This document shows positions 46,801-60,624 of a stretch of 64,000 nt of DNA, piece after piece. The notes below the pieces were generated by a model. It was not told where the DNA came from. It saw nothing but the letters and a program-made list of their open reading frames with translations, and made no database searches. Source of the DNA: Isoetes taiwanensis (lineage: Eukaryota > Streptophyta > Lycopodiopsida > Isoetales > Isoetaceae); contig JAJEKV010000011.1 of the NCBI GenBank assembly GCA_021234155.1, positions 16,176,457 through 16,240,456 on the forward strand, given 5' to 3'. The position numbers and the translations under genes were made by a program. Each line of letters opens with the position of its first letter. Within the stretch, counting starts at the first letter, position 1.

Positions 46801-49800
46801 ACCATTTGATGAGATTGATGGTACTGTTTGCTATTGATACCACAAATTCTCCAACTCATGAAACTTCACCGGACATTTTGCCTTTGTGACTGATCCTTAA
46901 ATGAAAATTACAATTGAAATGGTTGCCGAGCTTTTATCACGAAGAACCGTGGACGAGGTAAACACGCTGGAGCTGACCTTGCGCTACTGGTCTTTCTGGT
47001 ATTCCAAAGTTTGCAGACTACTCCCGATTCGGCATGGCTTTATTGGTCAATACACCTTCATCCCATTAGAATTATATCGTACTAAATGAAGCATCTCACA
47101 CAAGCAAACCTTCAAAAGAAGAAAGAAGGCTGACAAAATTCTGTCGGCACTACAGAGTTCGAAATACGGTACCTCCCATAGCGGCTTACGGGTAATAAAC
47201 TTCAAGACTTGGCCTCCAAAAACCATCTGACGTTAAATAAATGACGAACAACAGCGGAGACGGCCATCTGCGCATACTTAGTAGGTGAAACCTAGGTGCA
47301 TAGATACCCAGCATGGATTCGATTAAATGATTCCATGGCATCTGGATTGAACAAGATAGGAACATGCCGCGATAAAAATGCAAACTCAACATACATCAGC
47401 GTTCCAGAAATCACATTTGGATGAAATAACGCGCAGGACGCCTGCAATTGGTTGGCGGTTTGGGTGCGCAGCCGGCCTCGCGCACAGCAACGTTCATGCA
47501 GAACCGGCTGGTCAATGATCAAGAACGATAAATTCAATGATCCAGAACCTGTAAAGAAACAGCGGCGCTGGTCAAACCCAAGGTACAATTCGTGTTTGCC
47601 TCGGATTTGCTTGGTTGCGGTAGAAACTGGAAGAATTCTAGACATAGCGTACAGTAATTCCTCCCATTTGAGACCTGCTGCATACAAGGCAAATGTACTT
47701 TCCATCATATACTAGTTAGCTTGAATATGGGTTGGTATACCTGGTGAGCTTGGAATATGAGATTGTTGTCTTCTAAGAAGCATGGGACCGCCCAGCTGAT
47801 CCATGAACAATGTAAATTTTGAAGCACATTATGTCTATAAAGGCATTTGTGCAGGCCTTTGGAATTTTATCTCCGCGACCAAATTCTGGATATTTTCTAG
47901 CACTTGCAGCCTTTACTCTTCTGACAACAGCCTGGAAGGACGGTTGGGACGCGGAACAGCTTTATGCAGCGAGCGGTAGGGTCCCAAGACACATTCCTGC
48001 AAACGCGAGGCGTTCGCGCGGATTTGATCAGGAAGAAAGATGAGCTAGTTAAAAGGCCCGCGGAAGGCACCTGCCGAATAAAGCTTTTGTTCCATCAATG
48101 AGGTCCTAGCATACCCATGCTCAGGATGGGCACTCCCCTTGATGAGTCACTTCTTCACTCCCAAATCACGTTGTGGTTGTGCTTTAGTGGGGCATGTTTC
48201 TTAAAGACAAACAACCAATAGATTTGATTTAAGCCCAATAGCCAGCCTTGTTTCATTCTATTAGTGACATGCTGACACGTTTTGAGAACATTCGCATGGG
48301 GACAGGAGCAAATTTATATCAAATCATCAACAAATCACACCTGATTTAAAAGGGAGACCCACACTAGTTCTAAATAGCTTCCCACCATGATTTTTTGTTC
48401 CAGATCCTTTCACCATTGAATAGGCCGTTTGTACATCAACTTCCATGGATCCGTATTTAGTTTCCTTTAGATCCTTAGATGATCCATAAACTTTGTTATT
48501 ACTTGAATCAGAATACCGCTGTTACCGCCGGGCACCGTTCACGCTGCACCTGTAGCGCGACCAAATGCGCCAAGGTGCGCAATGCCTGTCTTGTAGCAGA
48601 GCCAGACCATTTTGACTGGCGATCCGCCAGTAGAACTAAACCGGTTCAAGGCGTGCGCCGCTCTGTCTGCCGGCTTACTTTTGCAACGTTTAAAGGTTAA
48701 GAACGTTTGGGCGCTCCGCCATAGCCTCGCACCGCAACTTAGTCCCTATAAATAACCCAGATATGAGCTGTTTTCAGGTAGCATGGAAGGGCTTCCACGA
48801 ATAAGAACCCTAAAATGGGACTTGTTGGGCATAAACGCCGGGATACAGTTAGGAACATGGTTGCCGCGGACGACAACAATGGACTGTGACGGGAAGCCGC
48901 GGAAGCCTGACTTTTACTTACCTGGGCAGGAGTTGTTGGACTTCAATGCGAGCAGCAATTCGTAGCACCTATATTAAGGACTGGGGTTGTTCCAAAAAAT
49001 CGTGACCACGCCAGGAGCGAGGTTGGAGCGGGAACCAAGTTAGGCGCTAGCCGCGCCAGCCGGTTAAAGCGGGGAACCACGGCGAACTAAACCCCTAAAC
49101 AGCAAATCAAACCCATTAGAGCAGCAGCATTGCGCCAGCGAGGCGACGATAGCGTTTTTACGCGCGCCAAAATCACAACAGCGGCTTAAATATTTTACAA
49201 AATGTAACACATCGCGCTGGCCCGCCCATTTCCACGAACTTTATCACTTAGCATACTTGAGGAGGCATGATTACAAGATCCATGAACTTTAATCACGTGA
49301 TACTGCTACATCTACAACAGCGGACTTAACTAGTGCAGCCAACATGTAGCGACCTCGATTAACACCCGTTACAGGGAAGTTTTCAACTGCTGGCGGCATC
49401 CAAGTTGCACCAGGTACTATGCCCACCGCACGTATCTGGAAGCCAAAGCACAGAAGCTAACCATAAGCATAAAGGGACATATTCTGCACGTACTAGTAAT
49501 TAAAACGTCACAAACTAAAGCGCTGTTGATACCCCATACGTGATGTTAAATAACGAGAATCGGGTGGAGCCATTAAGCGAGGGAATCTTGATATGACGAG
49601 GCAGGTGTAGCAAGACAAATAAGATATAGGATGTGAAAGCACATAAAGGAGCAATGGCAAAGCGGAGGCTGATATATACAGGATAGAAGCAACAGTGGAT
49701 CTTTACATCTTTGTGTTCGGGTTAAGCCAGCTTCTTGGGTAGACCAAAAGACAATGGCTCCATTAGAGCAGAAGCCATGTGTTCTTCTCTACCATGCTGA

Positions 49801-50529
49801 GACCATGGGGCGGCGCATGCAGTCTGTAACTAACACAAACACGTACTCAAACTTCAAAATACTTCCAAAAGGGAATTCAGCGAGTCTTTGCCTTTAAATT
49901 TAGGTTTAATTGAGACACCCTTTTCTGCCAAACTGTTTAGCGAAAAAACACGGTAATTATTACATTCTTTGTTTTCTAGTAATTAAGCCTTTCTCACGAG
50001 AATCCTCTTTTGTTTAAAGAGATTTTAATCCATTCAACAAATTTCCTTTTAGGGCAGATTTAGAATGCAGAATCCATTCCACAAAATTCCGCGTTTTGAA
50101 CCGGTCCATTTTCATACGAAGCACCTCAATACATTTGCAAATTTATGACTAAATCCCCTTTCTTATAAATACCACGATGTGCATTTAGGTCTCTATTTCA
50201 CCATAATTCCACCCCACATTAGAGTTGCGCATTTCAAGACTCCTCCCGGGTTTCGCTGGTACGCAGCCTTGATATCGCGCGCATTTAGAGAATTCCGTTG
50301 CTTGAAAAGCTGCGTACAATATACCCACTTTTAACCGGAATTTACGAATTCTGAAAGAAAATTAGCATTGTTCTGAGTCCCCGGTTCATTAAGGGGTTTT
50401 AAAGGGGAGATACGAGCACCTTTTTTGTTGTGTTTCTAAAACTAGAAGAATCAATCATAGTCAATACAAGTCCGGTCGTGTTTGAAATCACCGGCGGGCG
50501 GGCATCGTGAAGACAAAACGCAGAGGAAT

Positions 50530-50960
50530 AAAAACCCAAACGGAATATGGAAGTGCCCAACCCAAATGGAAAATGGAAATGTTAAAGAGTAAAAATTCAA
50601 TCCCTTCTTACAGTCTGCATCTGGATAAAAAAATCCTCCAAATCTGAAGGATTGAAAGTCTCTGCACTAATTCGGTTCTGTTTCAACGCAGGCCGGGTTG
50701 CAGGACGGGGCAGATCCAATGCATGGGTTTTCTTTTGGCGTAGCAACAGGCTCGTTTTTTGCAACAGGCTCGTTTTCTGCACTAATATGCCACAAACATA
50801 AAATGGGACTGGCAGTAAATTTCCGTTCTTCTTCATTGGAAATCTCATTCGAGCTTCTTTTGCCCGAAATGCTTGGCTGCAGCTTGCACATTGGATGAGA
50901 CCCCTCTCCAAATCTGGAATCTGGAATAAGCAGAGAGAAAACAAGCGCCCAACAATCTGT
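50530..50960 (-). repeat. Dispersed sequence, copy 2 (115-codon minus-strand frame)
   Basis: Second copy of the sequence at 17550-18015, same orientation. It carries AAATCCTCCAAATCTGAAGG and GATTGAAA...CTCTGCACT (50631-50668) and ACAAGCGCCCAA near 50952. Its minus-strand frame (50944-50597) contains FNPSDLEDFF like copy 1, while the middle diverges, with a short in-place duplication of a CAACAGGCTCGTTTT unit (50746-50775). Divergence is roughly a quarter of positions in the best-aligned parts by eye. Function unknown. Confidence 0.55.
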
Positions 50961-53900
50961 TAATTTGATAATATCTCAGCCGGAAATGGGTGTTGTGGAA
51001 CAAATGGAAAGTAATGCTGCCCGCAAACAACAGGATTTGGACGTGGAATTGTCCCGGAATCGTTCACGTAAGTTAAATTATGACTAGTATACGTTGAAGG
51101 TTTAAATGGAGCTTCCCGCCTTGGTTTCTTCTAAACTCAACACGCACGTATATACGTATACCCTTAGCGGATACGGCCAAAACCATTATATGCTCAGGAT
51201 ATTTTAGACTTTTAGGGGTAAAAACAACCCCTCTCCACTTATTAATTACTAAGCGTACTGCCATGTCGCTACCATACAGCGATTTCACCGTTATTGAAAC
51301 AATATCCTTGGCCAACTTTTAGATCGTGGATGACATTATGAATGTGTGCTGGACTCTGAGAGGGTTGTGGAATTTCCACATGGACTTTTAGGATTAGGAG
51401 TGCACCCCGACACAAGCCAATGTACATGCGTAACATAGTTGAATCCATACACACAAAAATGCGCAAGACTACCATTGTCATTTTCTTAGGATATGAAGAA
51501 ACGGAACATAGCTGCGATAAGGACGAGAGCGAAATGAGTTGCGCCATTCAAGCGGGCGAATCCATGGAAGCGTGAGCACAAGTTCCAGATAGCCTAATAG
51601 CCAGACTCAGAACAAGCGCCCAAGAAAGAAACAAGAAGGATTCGCCAAAGCGGATACTCACGTCCACTTCTGCGTGCCTGGCGCTACGCCTTGCTTGGTT
51701 CTGCGCCACGCCTCGCCCTACGCGAGCGAACACCATGAAGATTTGACGTGAGAGGAATTTCTACTTGCACCCTGCGCCCTGCATGGCAAACCCCGAGCAA
51801 GAGATTCTCCGGCCTGAAACGGTTTCTCGCAAACCTGCCCAACAACGATTCACCGGACAGCGTTACGGCGACGCGGTTACAGAGCGATTCTTCATTAGCG
51901 ATTCTGCGACGTTCGGCAATGCCGCTCCCGGACGCTGCGCTGCCATGCTGTGCGTGGCGTTTATAAAGCGCCACAATTAGCCAACGTCAGGTTTTAGCTA
52001 ACCCTATTATCCACTCCCAAACCACTAACTGGTCATAAGTAAGAAAAAATATACTTGTTTCCATGACATTTCGAATCCAGCACTAATTTGAGATGAATTT
52101 GACATGCGGACAGCTCTAATTTTTATCTATCTACCATCTTAGCAATTTCACTGTATTCTGATAGAAAAACGCGGTGTACTTTGAGTCATGCGTGCAGGAT
52201 AAGCTTTGTATTTGTAAGCATGCAACCCGGTCATTAGGTGTTAGCTCCGTGTCAACTTCCATTTGTGTAACTTCTTCTTCTTCTTCAGTTGTTTTCATCA
52301 CCTATACCAAAGGATAAGGTACATGTAACCATGAAGCCAACATACTCAGCAAGTATAAATTCCCCATTTTATTTGAACTTGAATGCAGAGGAGGGCCATA
52401 CAAAATTACATGCCTACTAAAACTTGGAAGGAAAAATAGGAGGAAGGTCAGGAATGGCAGGAGGACCAAGAGTCAGAACTAAGCATGAGAAGTTCAATAG
52501 AAGCAAACCCCTAATGTAGGTGTGACGGGAAGAATTGGATCAGCAGATGCGACCTAAAACGGAGACCCCATGAAGCAGTGGGACATCTAGGATGCCTACA
52601 AACAATTAGGACATCTAGGATATAGAGTGTTTTAGTTAATAGGTAGCCTTTCAGGTCTCCTTTATTTTATTTTTCATTCTCTAAGCATCCATCAAGCTTT
52701 GGCGATATTTTCTTATTAGGATATTAAGGTTTGAGCCTCTTTTCTTAGGATGTTGGCATGGGTATGTGCCTAATACAAGCATGCCTATTGTCAAAACTCC
52801 GGTCGGTTCTGCGCGTGCTGCGCTAAACATCTTCTTTTTATTTTAAGATGGTGTTGGAAATGTGCGGAAACGCCTTAATTCATGGCATCACGGTGTTTAT
52901 ATCTTCGCGGCTCCTCTTGGGATCTGGTACGGCATTGAATGTCGAGGGTTTTAGGCCAGTAGAGGTCGCAATAGCTACTCACGATTTTAGATATAGGGTT
53001 CTCTTTCTTTCAACTTTATTTTCTTCTATTTTATTTTGGCTCTACTGTTTGGCTTGGCTGGAGTGATGTGAGTAATGCAAAATGATGATTGGATGAACTA
53101 CGGTGCATTTTCAGCGCAAAGGTTCTACATTTTGAGGTAATATTGCGCGGGGAGAAAAAGTTGAGCTTGCGTGCTGCGATATCAGCAGATAATATTTGGG
53201 AGATAAAAAAAGGCGTTTCTTCCCGTTTCTCACGCGAAGCAATCCGAAGCGGCTCGTCAGCCGGGAGTATTTCAGCACGCCAGCGATCAAGCGTAGCCCG
53301 AGTATAGTCGCTGATGTTTGAGTATGGCTGGCTGCTATGGCGTAGTCGGATTTTCTTTTTTCGCGCTTCCTCTACGCCATCTTTCAGCGCGCTACGAACG
53401 CCCATCGCGTACTGAACGCATCCTTTTCGCTACCGGATCGCAGAAGCGGTTATTGCATCGCGCTCATCATAGGACCGCAACAGAACTAATAGCAATACTT
53501 CTTGGATATTTTTTGGAATCCGACGGCGGAGCACTCCCCACATACCACGGTGTTGGTCGTGGCGGTATTCGAAGGAACGCGGGGCATTCTGCGGTAGATA
53601 CGCCCTGCTATGAGCACATAAAAATACAAGGAAGAGTGCTGGGCACATTTGCCGCGCCATACACTAGCGCAGCTGCCATTTTGCGGATTCCATGCCAGCT
53701 TGCTATTCTAAATCGTCAGGCAGCGCTAAAGAAAAGCGGATGAAAAGGCGATCTCCGGATGACCATGGCTAACTCTTTGGGATCGTAGACTGGGACTCTC
53801 TGATAATAAGAGACTTCGAGCGGCCCGTTACTAAGTATGGGGCCGTAATATGAATATCTTAGGATTTGAGATTTACGCTTTCCTCTCTTTTATTTTTTAT

Positions 53901-56900
53901 ACTTTTTAACAATTTGGAAGAACGAAAAGCCATTTGAATTATTGTTTGGACTGAATCATGAATGTAAGAAAAACTTTCGGGATGAACCATATGATTTCTA
54001 CATTAACATCATTGAATGAAACTATCACAAAAAATACATGAAAGCAACATCCGCGACTTATGTGAAGACGATGTCCGAAAGAGATATTGGTATTTATAAC
54101 TTAGTATTAACGGCAAATGGTACTTATTAACGAGTAAAATGATGTATTTCTCCTTAATTGGCCTAAAGGGGTGCAAGGAGGGTGGACATGTCAGCGTTGC
54201 TCCACTAGACATGGCCAGACCCACCTTATTGGGACGTTAGGAATGCGTTGCAATACAAATACTTGTGATAAGTGGTGCTTTAAGATTTCATCGAACTTTG
54301 CGGTTTTTCGTATGGGATGCGTGCGAATTACGTTTTGAACGAGTACTAGGCGTCCTCTATAAAAGGATACTTGCGATACCCAGCGTCACGTAAACGCTGT
54401 GACGAGTCACATAAGAAGAGGATCTCAGCGCCTTCGCTTCAACTTCGGCCGCACATGAGTTTTAAATGGGACTAAAGCTGAGAAAAATCTGAGATGCGGG
54501 AAGGCGTTTGGAACGCCGACATCTTGGCGTTAACATCACGAGCTAGGGCGGGAGGCGCCATCACGCCGCTCCGGTCGGCGACACGCCTTAGGAGGTAACC
54601 GCGACCTTAACGGCTCGGCGACTCCAGCGGAAAACATGGCAAAATAAGCAAAAGGCGGCAAGCTGGCAGCCACCGACTTTCTAAGTGACCCGGGACAAGC
54701 TTCCGACTCCGCGCAGCGGGAAGAACTTTCATGGTTGCGGGACTTTATGAGGCGCGCCGAGGAACGTCTGGACGGACCTATATGACGTGAGGGCATATCA
54801 AAGGGGAGGATATTAAAATCCGAACGGAACTGGAACCCCGAAACACCCTAGAAACCAAAGGAAGGCGACTTTACTACGTCGTGGAATGGGGACTTCGAGG
54901 AATGGATAGGACCCAAAAGAATGGAGGAGCGACCTAACGGGGATACAAACCCGGAAGGAGCTATGGTAGGTGCCAATGGAGATGACCACTCCGGGGCGGG
55001 AGGCACCTTGGGGCCGAGCAGGCCCAAGCAGGGTAGCGTGAGGCTGGCTGCGGAGGACAGCGAAGGCCATACCTACGGAATCCGCGATCTGGAACCCGAG
55101 GTTCAAGAATGCCGTTGCTAACGGCGGTAATGCCAGCGATCGCGGCAGCGCACATGCGGCGACTTACTTACAACGGCACGCGGCATGCTTAGGGACACAT
55201 TGGCGATCGCATTCCTCGTGAGCAGCGTGGGAGGCATCTTTTCAAAGGATCACATGCGGCGAACACTCTTAAAACGCGTGACTTGGCGAATCGAAGCTGG
55301 GATCAGAGACATGAAGCTCAACAAGCGGCGGCATCTGAAAGGAATCCTAGAGTCAACGGGGGCGGAAGAAGAAGCAGCCAGCAGAAGAATCAGCGTTAGG
55401 AGGGAGGAGAAACCCTAAAGGAGTATAGGCATTTAGAAGTAGATCTTCGTGGATTGTTTTGGGATGGATGAATTAAAATCCCAAAGGTAAATGGTATGTG
55501 TTGTATATCACCGAGGGTGTTCCGCATATAGTGGAGAAACGCGCTAGTTTAAGAGTCATATTTTACAGTTGGCGGCTAGATCGGGATAACTTCACGCCGT
55601 CTACCAAATAAAGGAAGCGAGGAAGCACAGCGGGCAGCCAGACCAGATGGACCAAGAGTCACGAGGAGAAGCGACCGGAACTGAAACGGGCTGTACGCGC
55701 CGGGAAGTGCCCTGAAGTCGAGGAACCACTTTCGTCCACCCAATGTCAAATAAGAACAACCGTCATGTCAAGATCGCCAGTTGCACGGGACATATGAGGA
55801 GCGAAGCGCTCTTGTGGCGGTGGCGACGCCCGACAAACTTATGACCGCAGTGGCCTCAGCCAATAGAAGGAGGAGCGATCAGGCATCAGCGAACCAACTA
55901 AAGAGCGTCTTGGCGATATAATTCCGCACCTTGTGGTAATATAGGGCCGTCAGCTATGACACGATGATGTATTAGATGGAGATGCGCGTACGAAAGGAAA
56001 ACTGCTGCAGCGAGGAGATAATAAGCCAACAACTAGGTGATGACCGCGTACGGACGCTCCCCTACCAAAAATTAGAAGAGAAGAAGCTGATGCATCTGAA
56101 ACGCTGGGCATCTACCAGGTAGAAGCGTTACGTCACCGCGAGCAGGGACGACGGCTGAAGCACGCGGCAAAAAAAAACAAAAAGAGATAGTTCAAGATAA
56201 TAGCGGAGACTGTTCCGGCGACAGAGTATATACAAGAGGGTAATTACACTGTCGAGGACCGAAATTAGCGATATAAGGATCCATATCGGAACAAACGCGC
56301 CCGGTGAGGGGAGGGAGAGCCGCTGATGCTTTACTTGCCAAGGCCGGCTGCGCGCCAGAGGACGAAGGTGGAAGGGCGGGAAGTGCTAGCGGCAGGCCTC
56401 TTCCACGAGAAGCTCCCTGAGACAAAGCATGAGGATCAAAAGCGGCGGCAGTCAAAAAGTCGCGGGAAGGTACCTGAAGACAAGAAACTGACATAGCAGC
56501 GGCCGATTGACAAGGTCAAACATGGCGATGAGAGGATCAAACAAGTAAGATTGGAAGCTTCGATAGAAGAGCAACTAAACGGTGGCGAATGACTTCGTTG
56601 CCTTGACTTAGAAATACGAACTTAGTGTGAACAAGGATCGGCGATTCAAATAGTGCTCAATTAGTATAGCCAAAGGAATGGCGCCTGCGACCTGCCCCAA
56701 AGAGAGCGCTACTCAGGCGGCTGGAAATATCATGAAGGGGGAATAATTACGGCCGGAGCGAGGTCGAGGACGAGGCGAAATGTCGGACTTATCAGGCGGT
56801 ACACCATTTGGATTGGGAATCGCGTTGCAGCGTGTTATTGCCATATACGCCGGAGGGCCCAAACATAATATCAACAAGATTTTGGGATTATGGTGGCGTA

Positions 56901-58900
56901 CAAATAGGAGGATATGATCATCGACGCGGGAACCGCAGGTAACGTGCAGGTAAGCGTGCAACTTCGGAAGGGAGAGCACAAGGACTAACGAACAAAGTAG
57001 TAATTGCCAATTATGACTATATGGCATATAGTTCCCTTATTATTCCCTACCTTCCCTCGCGCGACAGATCAAAGGAAGAGATGTCGGGGCAATCTGCGAG
57101 GGGGTGAAGCAATCAACATCCTCAAACATGCCGAACAGCACCACGATAACGACAAGAGAGGACTTCGGCGTGTAGAACGATGGATCCGGATCGGTGATCG
57201 CTTTTGGTACGCCAAGATAAAGAGTTCAGATAGAATCTACTTTCAGCGAAGCCACCGAGGTTTTTAGCGGCATGGAAGATTTCAAGTGATCAACACACCA
57301 TCAAAGCCTCCAGCCTCTACATCTAAGAGAACCCTTGCGTCCGAGGGAGGGGCTGATGTCGAGCTTCGCCGAAGAAGCGATTACCCGTACGCCTTCAAGC
57401 AAACGCCGAAAGTGGATGAGCTTCGCGGACTTCGGATCGACCATGGGGCCCACGGACGGTTGGTCGCGGGCGGTGGCATATTGCGGTTCGAGCACCGGAT
57501 ATTTCCGGCGAAGGTTGCTTTAATATTGAGCTAAAAGCGTCAAGTATTGGGAAGAAGCGCTTATAGGATGACTAAGGTATATACGATTGTTAACGGACAA
57601 TGACATAATTTGGGGAAACCACTTTGGTGAGATTGATCACCTAAGCCTAAGAAGAATCATTACACTAAGGATAATTGACCATGTAAATCGGTAAAAACGA
57701 GAATAATCAAGCCCGAGAAAGGACGGAGATCTAACAAGTCAGAGCCAACTTGTTATGATGGCATGAATTCGATTGGTAGGAATATTCAGGTTTGAATGAA
57801 TACAGAAGGAGATCTCTACTGGAACAAAAGAATAGTACGTACAAGGTACATCTAAAATAAATTATAGTAATCAAATAGTCTTTTGAACCGAAGGAATTGT
57901 GTGATGATAAAACCTTGTAGTTTTAGAATGGTTCTAACTAAGTAGGTAACCCGCTAGCTATATTGAAATAAATGACAAACATAATATATTGCATGTCTTA
58001 GATGGTTGTATATACTAGCTACTAGTAAATTAATGTACACTAAGTAAGAAGCATTATAACCCAGGGGGATTTCACCTAGGCACATGGGGATACCTCGGGG
58101 TACAGGGGTCGCGAGCCCTAGGTATCACGACTTTTTGGGTTTCGAAACCCTTCATGGTAATGGGAAACCAGTTTCACCTTCACAGGTAGATATATTTTAC
58201 ATTTACATACCTACCCGATCTTGTACTTGAGTTTGTCGCGGTAGCCTTGACCGGAGAAAAATGGTTTGTGGAAGGGAAAAAAATTCCGCGGTGTTTAATA
58301 GCATCTTCATTCTATAGGTCCTAAGGTGTCTGGATGGTTAAGACTTCATTGGTTCTCCATACAATTTAAGGTATGCGTTCTTACTTTCGTTTGAATCGTG
58401 GGGATCCATTGCTTAGTTGCGGGATATAGGGTTGGAACAAGCGATCTTGGTGCATATGGAAAAACACAGGAAGGCATGGATTGAGATTAATGACAAGGTA
58501 GATGAGTTTATGGTGTTCGGGGACAAAGAGACGCCGCCTTAAGCGAGAAATATCAGAGACCTTAAAGAGATTAAATAAGGAAGTAAAGAAACAAAGGGTA
58601 CACACAAAAGCGGACTTAGTATTCTGAGAAAATGTGGATGGGAAGAAGAGACAGCGTGACGGAACAGCGAGGCGGCCATTGCTTTTGGTCTTCTCAATAC
58701 ATCCGGGTACAACAATCGCGTGTTTAGAGCGGACTTTCTAACCTTGCAAGAAGGATGAAAAACCCCAACAACCCAAAAGCTCAATCCTATCAAAACAAAG
58801 GCAATGCACAAGACAAAGAATATCATCTCCATAGCTAGATCAATGAAAATACTCTCTCCCAATACATAGTCTCTCTGTTCCTCTCTACGCCGACATCGCT
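50961..58900. other. No recognised gene over 8 kb
   Basis: Two GC-richer patches (51550-51970 and 54500-57540) contain overlapping frames on both strands up to 141 codons (53318-53743, +), typical of chance frames in GC-rich DNA. No motif is recognised. The patches may be old retroelement interiors. Confidence 0.35.
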
Positions 58901-58906
58901 TACACG

Positions 58907-59275
58907 CCCACAATGCATACTGCAACATCCCCACCGCATGCGCCAGATCTCCTCTATATATCAGATACACTCTCATATACCACCATAATAGGTGAGTGTG
59001 GTGACGAAAAAGGAGGTGAAGTGTGGTGAGGGTGCGGTGACGAATGTGAGGGTGATGAGTGTGGTAGACGAGTGGTGAATGTATGGTAATCGGATCAATA
59101 CCCACAATACATACGCAACATCCTGCAGACGCTGCGGCATGCGCGCGATATCAATTTCTATATACTAGTAGAGGCGATGAGGGTGAGGTGACAAGTGTGG
59201 TGAGCAGGACCGGTCGTGGTGGGAGGTGATGGAGTGTGGTGACGAAAAGGTGAATGTGGTAAGTGGTGATCAATC
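58907..59275. repeat. Tandem duplication, period about 194 bases, with GTGGTGA repeats
   Basis: CCCACAATGCATACTGCAAC at 58907 recurs as CCCACAATACATACGCAAC at 59101. Each copy is followed by a CTATATAT stretch and a run of GTGGTGA/GAGGTGA heptamers. A 188-codon minus-strand frame (59105-58539) runs through it. It has a hydrophobic stretch (MIFFVLCIAFVLIGLSFWVV) but part of it is repeat-encoded and I do not call a gene. Confidence 0.65.
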
Positions 59276-59899
59276 AACAAAGGGCGTACTACAGTTGGAA
59301 ATGGGAGGCACTCCGGCGAGAACCCACAACAAAACACACACTAATATGTCCCGACATGTCCCCAAATGACCATTTATATGTATGTTTAGGAAAGAAAAGG
59401 CCCTCCTCAAATCCAAAACAATCGATACAACAAACCGGGTCCAAAATGATGACGCAAACAGAGTCAGAATCGTGGCAAACTTAAGGATGATATCTTGAGT
59501 TCCGTGACTGCTTGACCTCGCATACCTCGTTGGATTTGTATCGTCAAAATGGCCTTGGCTGTAGGATATATCAGGCATTATAGAACTGCCACTCATCCTG
59601 CTTTGCTGCAGCTAATCTACAAACCAAAAGTTCTGCCACAATTTCTCTAATTGGAGCTTATGCCAACTCAATCCCTTAGAAAAGCACTTCTCTTTCAAAC
59701 AGAGATCCTTGCCATTTCCGATTAGGGCAAATACCCCTCCTGGACACTGGCGAAAGCTCCACCTGCACCTCTTTACTAACTGTGAATGGCCTCCCATGGC
59801 TTTGAAATTTAGATAGATGCTTAGTGGTCCGGTGACAACACCAATTGCTCCTTCCTCAAATGGATTGACAACTCAGAACTTGTCTTGATAAGCTTTACT

Positions 59900-60620
59900 T
59901 TCCGCTTACAAGCCCCATATTGAAGTCTCACGCTTTGCTCCCATCTCTTGCAATTGCAAAAGAATCCCATCCCATATAATTTGATTTGGAGTTGAACCTT
60001 CCCAAATTCTCATAATAAGGTAGCTCCACAAATGAAACAATAAAGGAATGTCCAAATGAATAGGCATCATACCAGCACCCATAAACCAATCCAAATGGTG
60101 TAAACTCTCAGAGCTAACCTAGGCATAATCGAACTCCATAAGGCACCGCCAAGGCTTGCTTAATTTCTCGATTATCCTTCACTGCTGAAAGCTAAGATAG
60201 CTAAAAATTTTGTTAGTAGATCAGCTTGCCCATTTCCAGGATACACAAGCGTAAGTTGTACATACACCAATCTTTTCTCGTTAACCGAGCGAAGGCTTTC
60301 CTGTATGAAATGAGTTCTGGATCCCATGCAAAAGAATGGTTGGAACACCCAAACCGAAATCAAATTGTGATGGAAGAAAGCTATCGTGGTATTTTCAGAA
60401 AGTGCTTCGTCGGAATTGTTTCTACCCACTTCAGAACATGCATGTAACAAGGATATACCTATGACCTTGGAAGATGAGGATTGACAGGCCCACGTAGTCC
60501 AATCCCCACATATAAAATCTGGGACCAACACTCAAAATAAGATGGAATGGTACATGTCAGGGCTCTCAATAATTGTTTATGCCTTTGACACTTCTTACAT
60601 TTATAACAAAAGTCTCTAAA
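59900..60620 (-). pseudogene. Gypsy integrase core and second half of its zinc finger
   Basis: Contains CKKCQRHK (CC pair at 60588-60599), SSSSKVIGISLLHACSEVGR, GSRTHFIQESL in place of the DxGTHF catalytic strand, and VYPGNGQADLLTKFLAILA, equivalent to the YxPQGNGQAE...NK stretch. Further on comes a degraded TPF-LVYG...MPIHLDIP stretch and a YEN-like ERW region. The D,D-35-E aspartates are not retained. The order and wording are close to integrases of plant Gypsy elements. Confidence 0.8.
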
Positions 60621-60624
60621 CCAT

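Larger units (their letters stand above)
39100..50520. other. No recognised gene over 11 kb
   Basis: Short frames only; the longest, 138 codons on the minus strand (47708-47292), has no recognisable motif. Fragments with protein-like composition occur at 40099-40200 (+, DFNQWVFMREDIFDY) and 44240-44340 (+, VIQEYAARDLESFIS) but stop quickly. A 22-bp perfect palindrome lies at 40182-40203 and a CTAC microsatellite at 43784-43807. I read the region as decayed repeat DNA. Confidence 0.4.

Noticed and set aside
47292-47708. 138-codon minus-strand frame
   Set aside because: Protein-like in parts but no recognisable family, no splice context and no flanking support.
48160-48480. Minus-strand Copia reverse-transcriptase fragment (an FVDDLI-like phrase)
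   Set aside because: A single five-residue similarity without the flanking tryptophan-rich and LKQ-type motifs; not enough to call.
58539-59105. 188-codon minus-strand frame, the longest in the window, with one strongly hydrophobic segment
   Set aside because: Its N-terminal third is encoded by the tandem GTGGTGA repeat and no domain is recognisable. A frame of this length can arise from repeats without stops.
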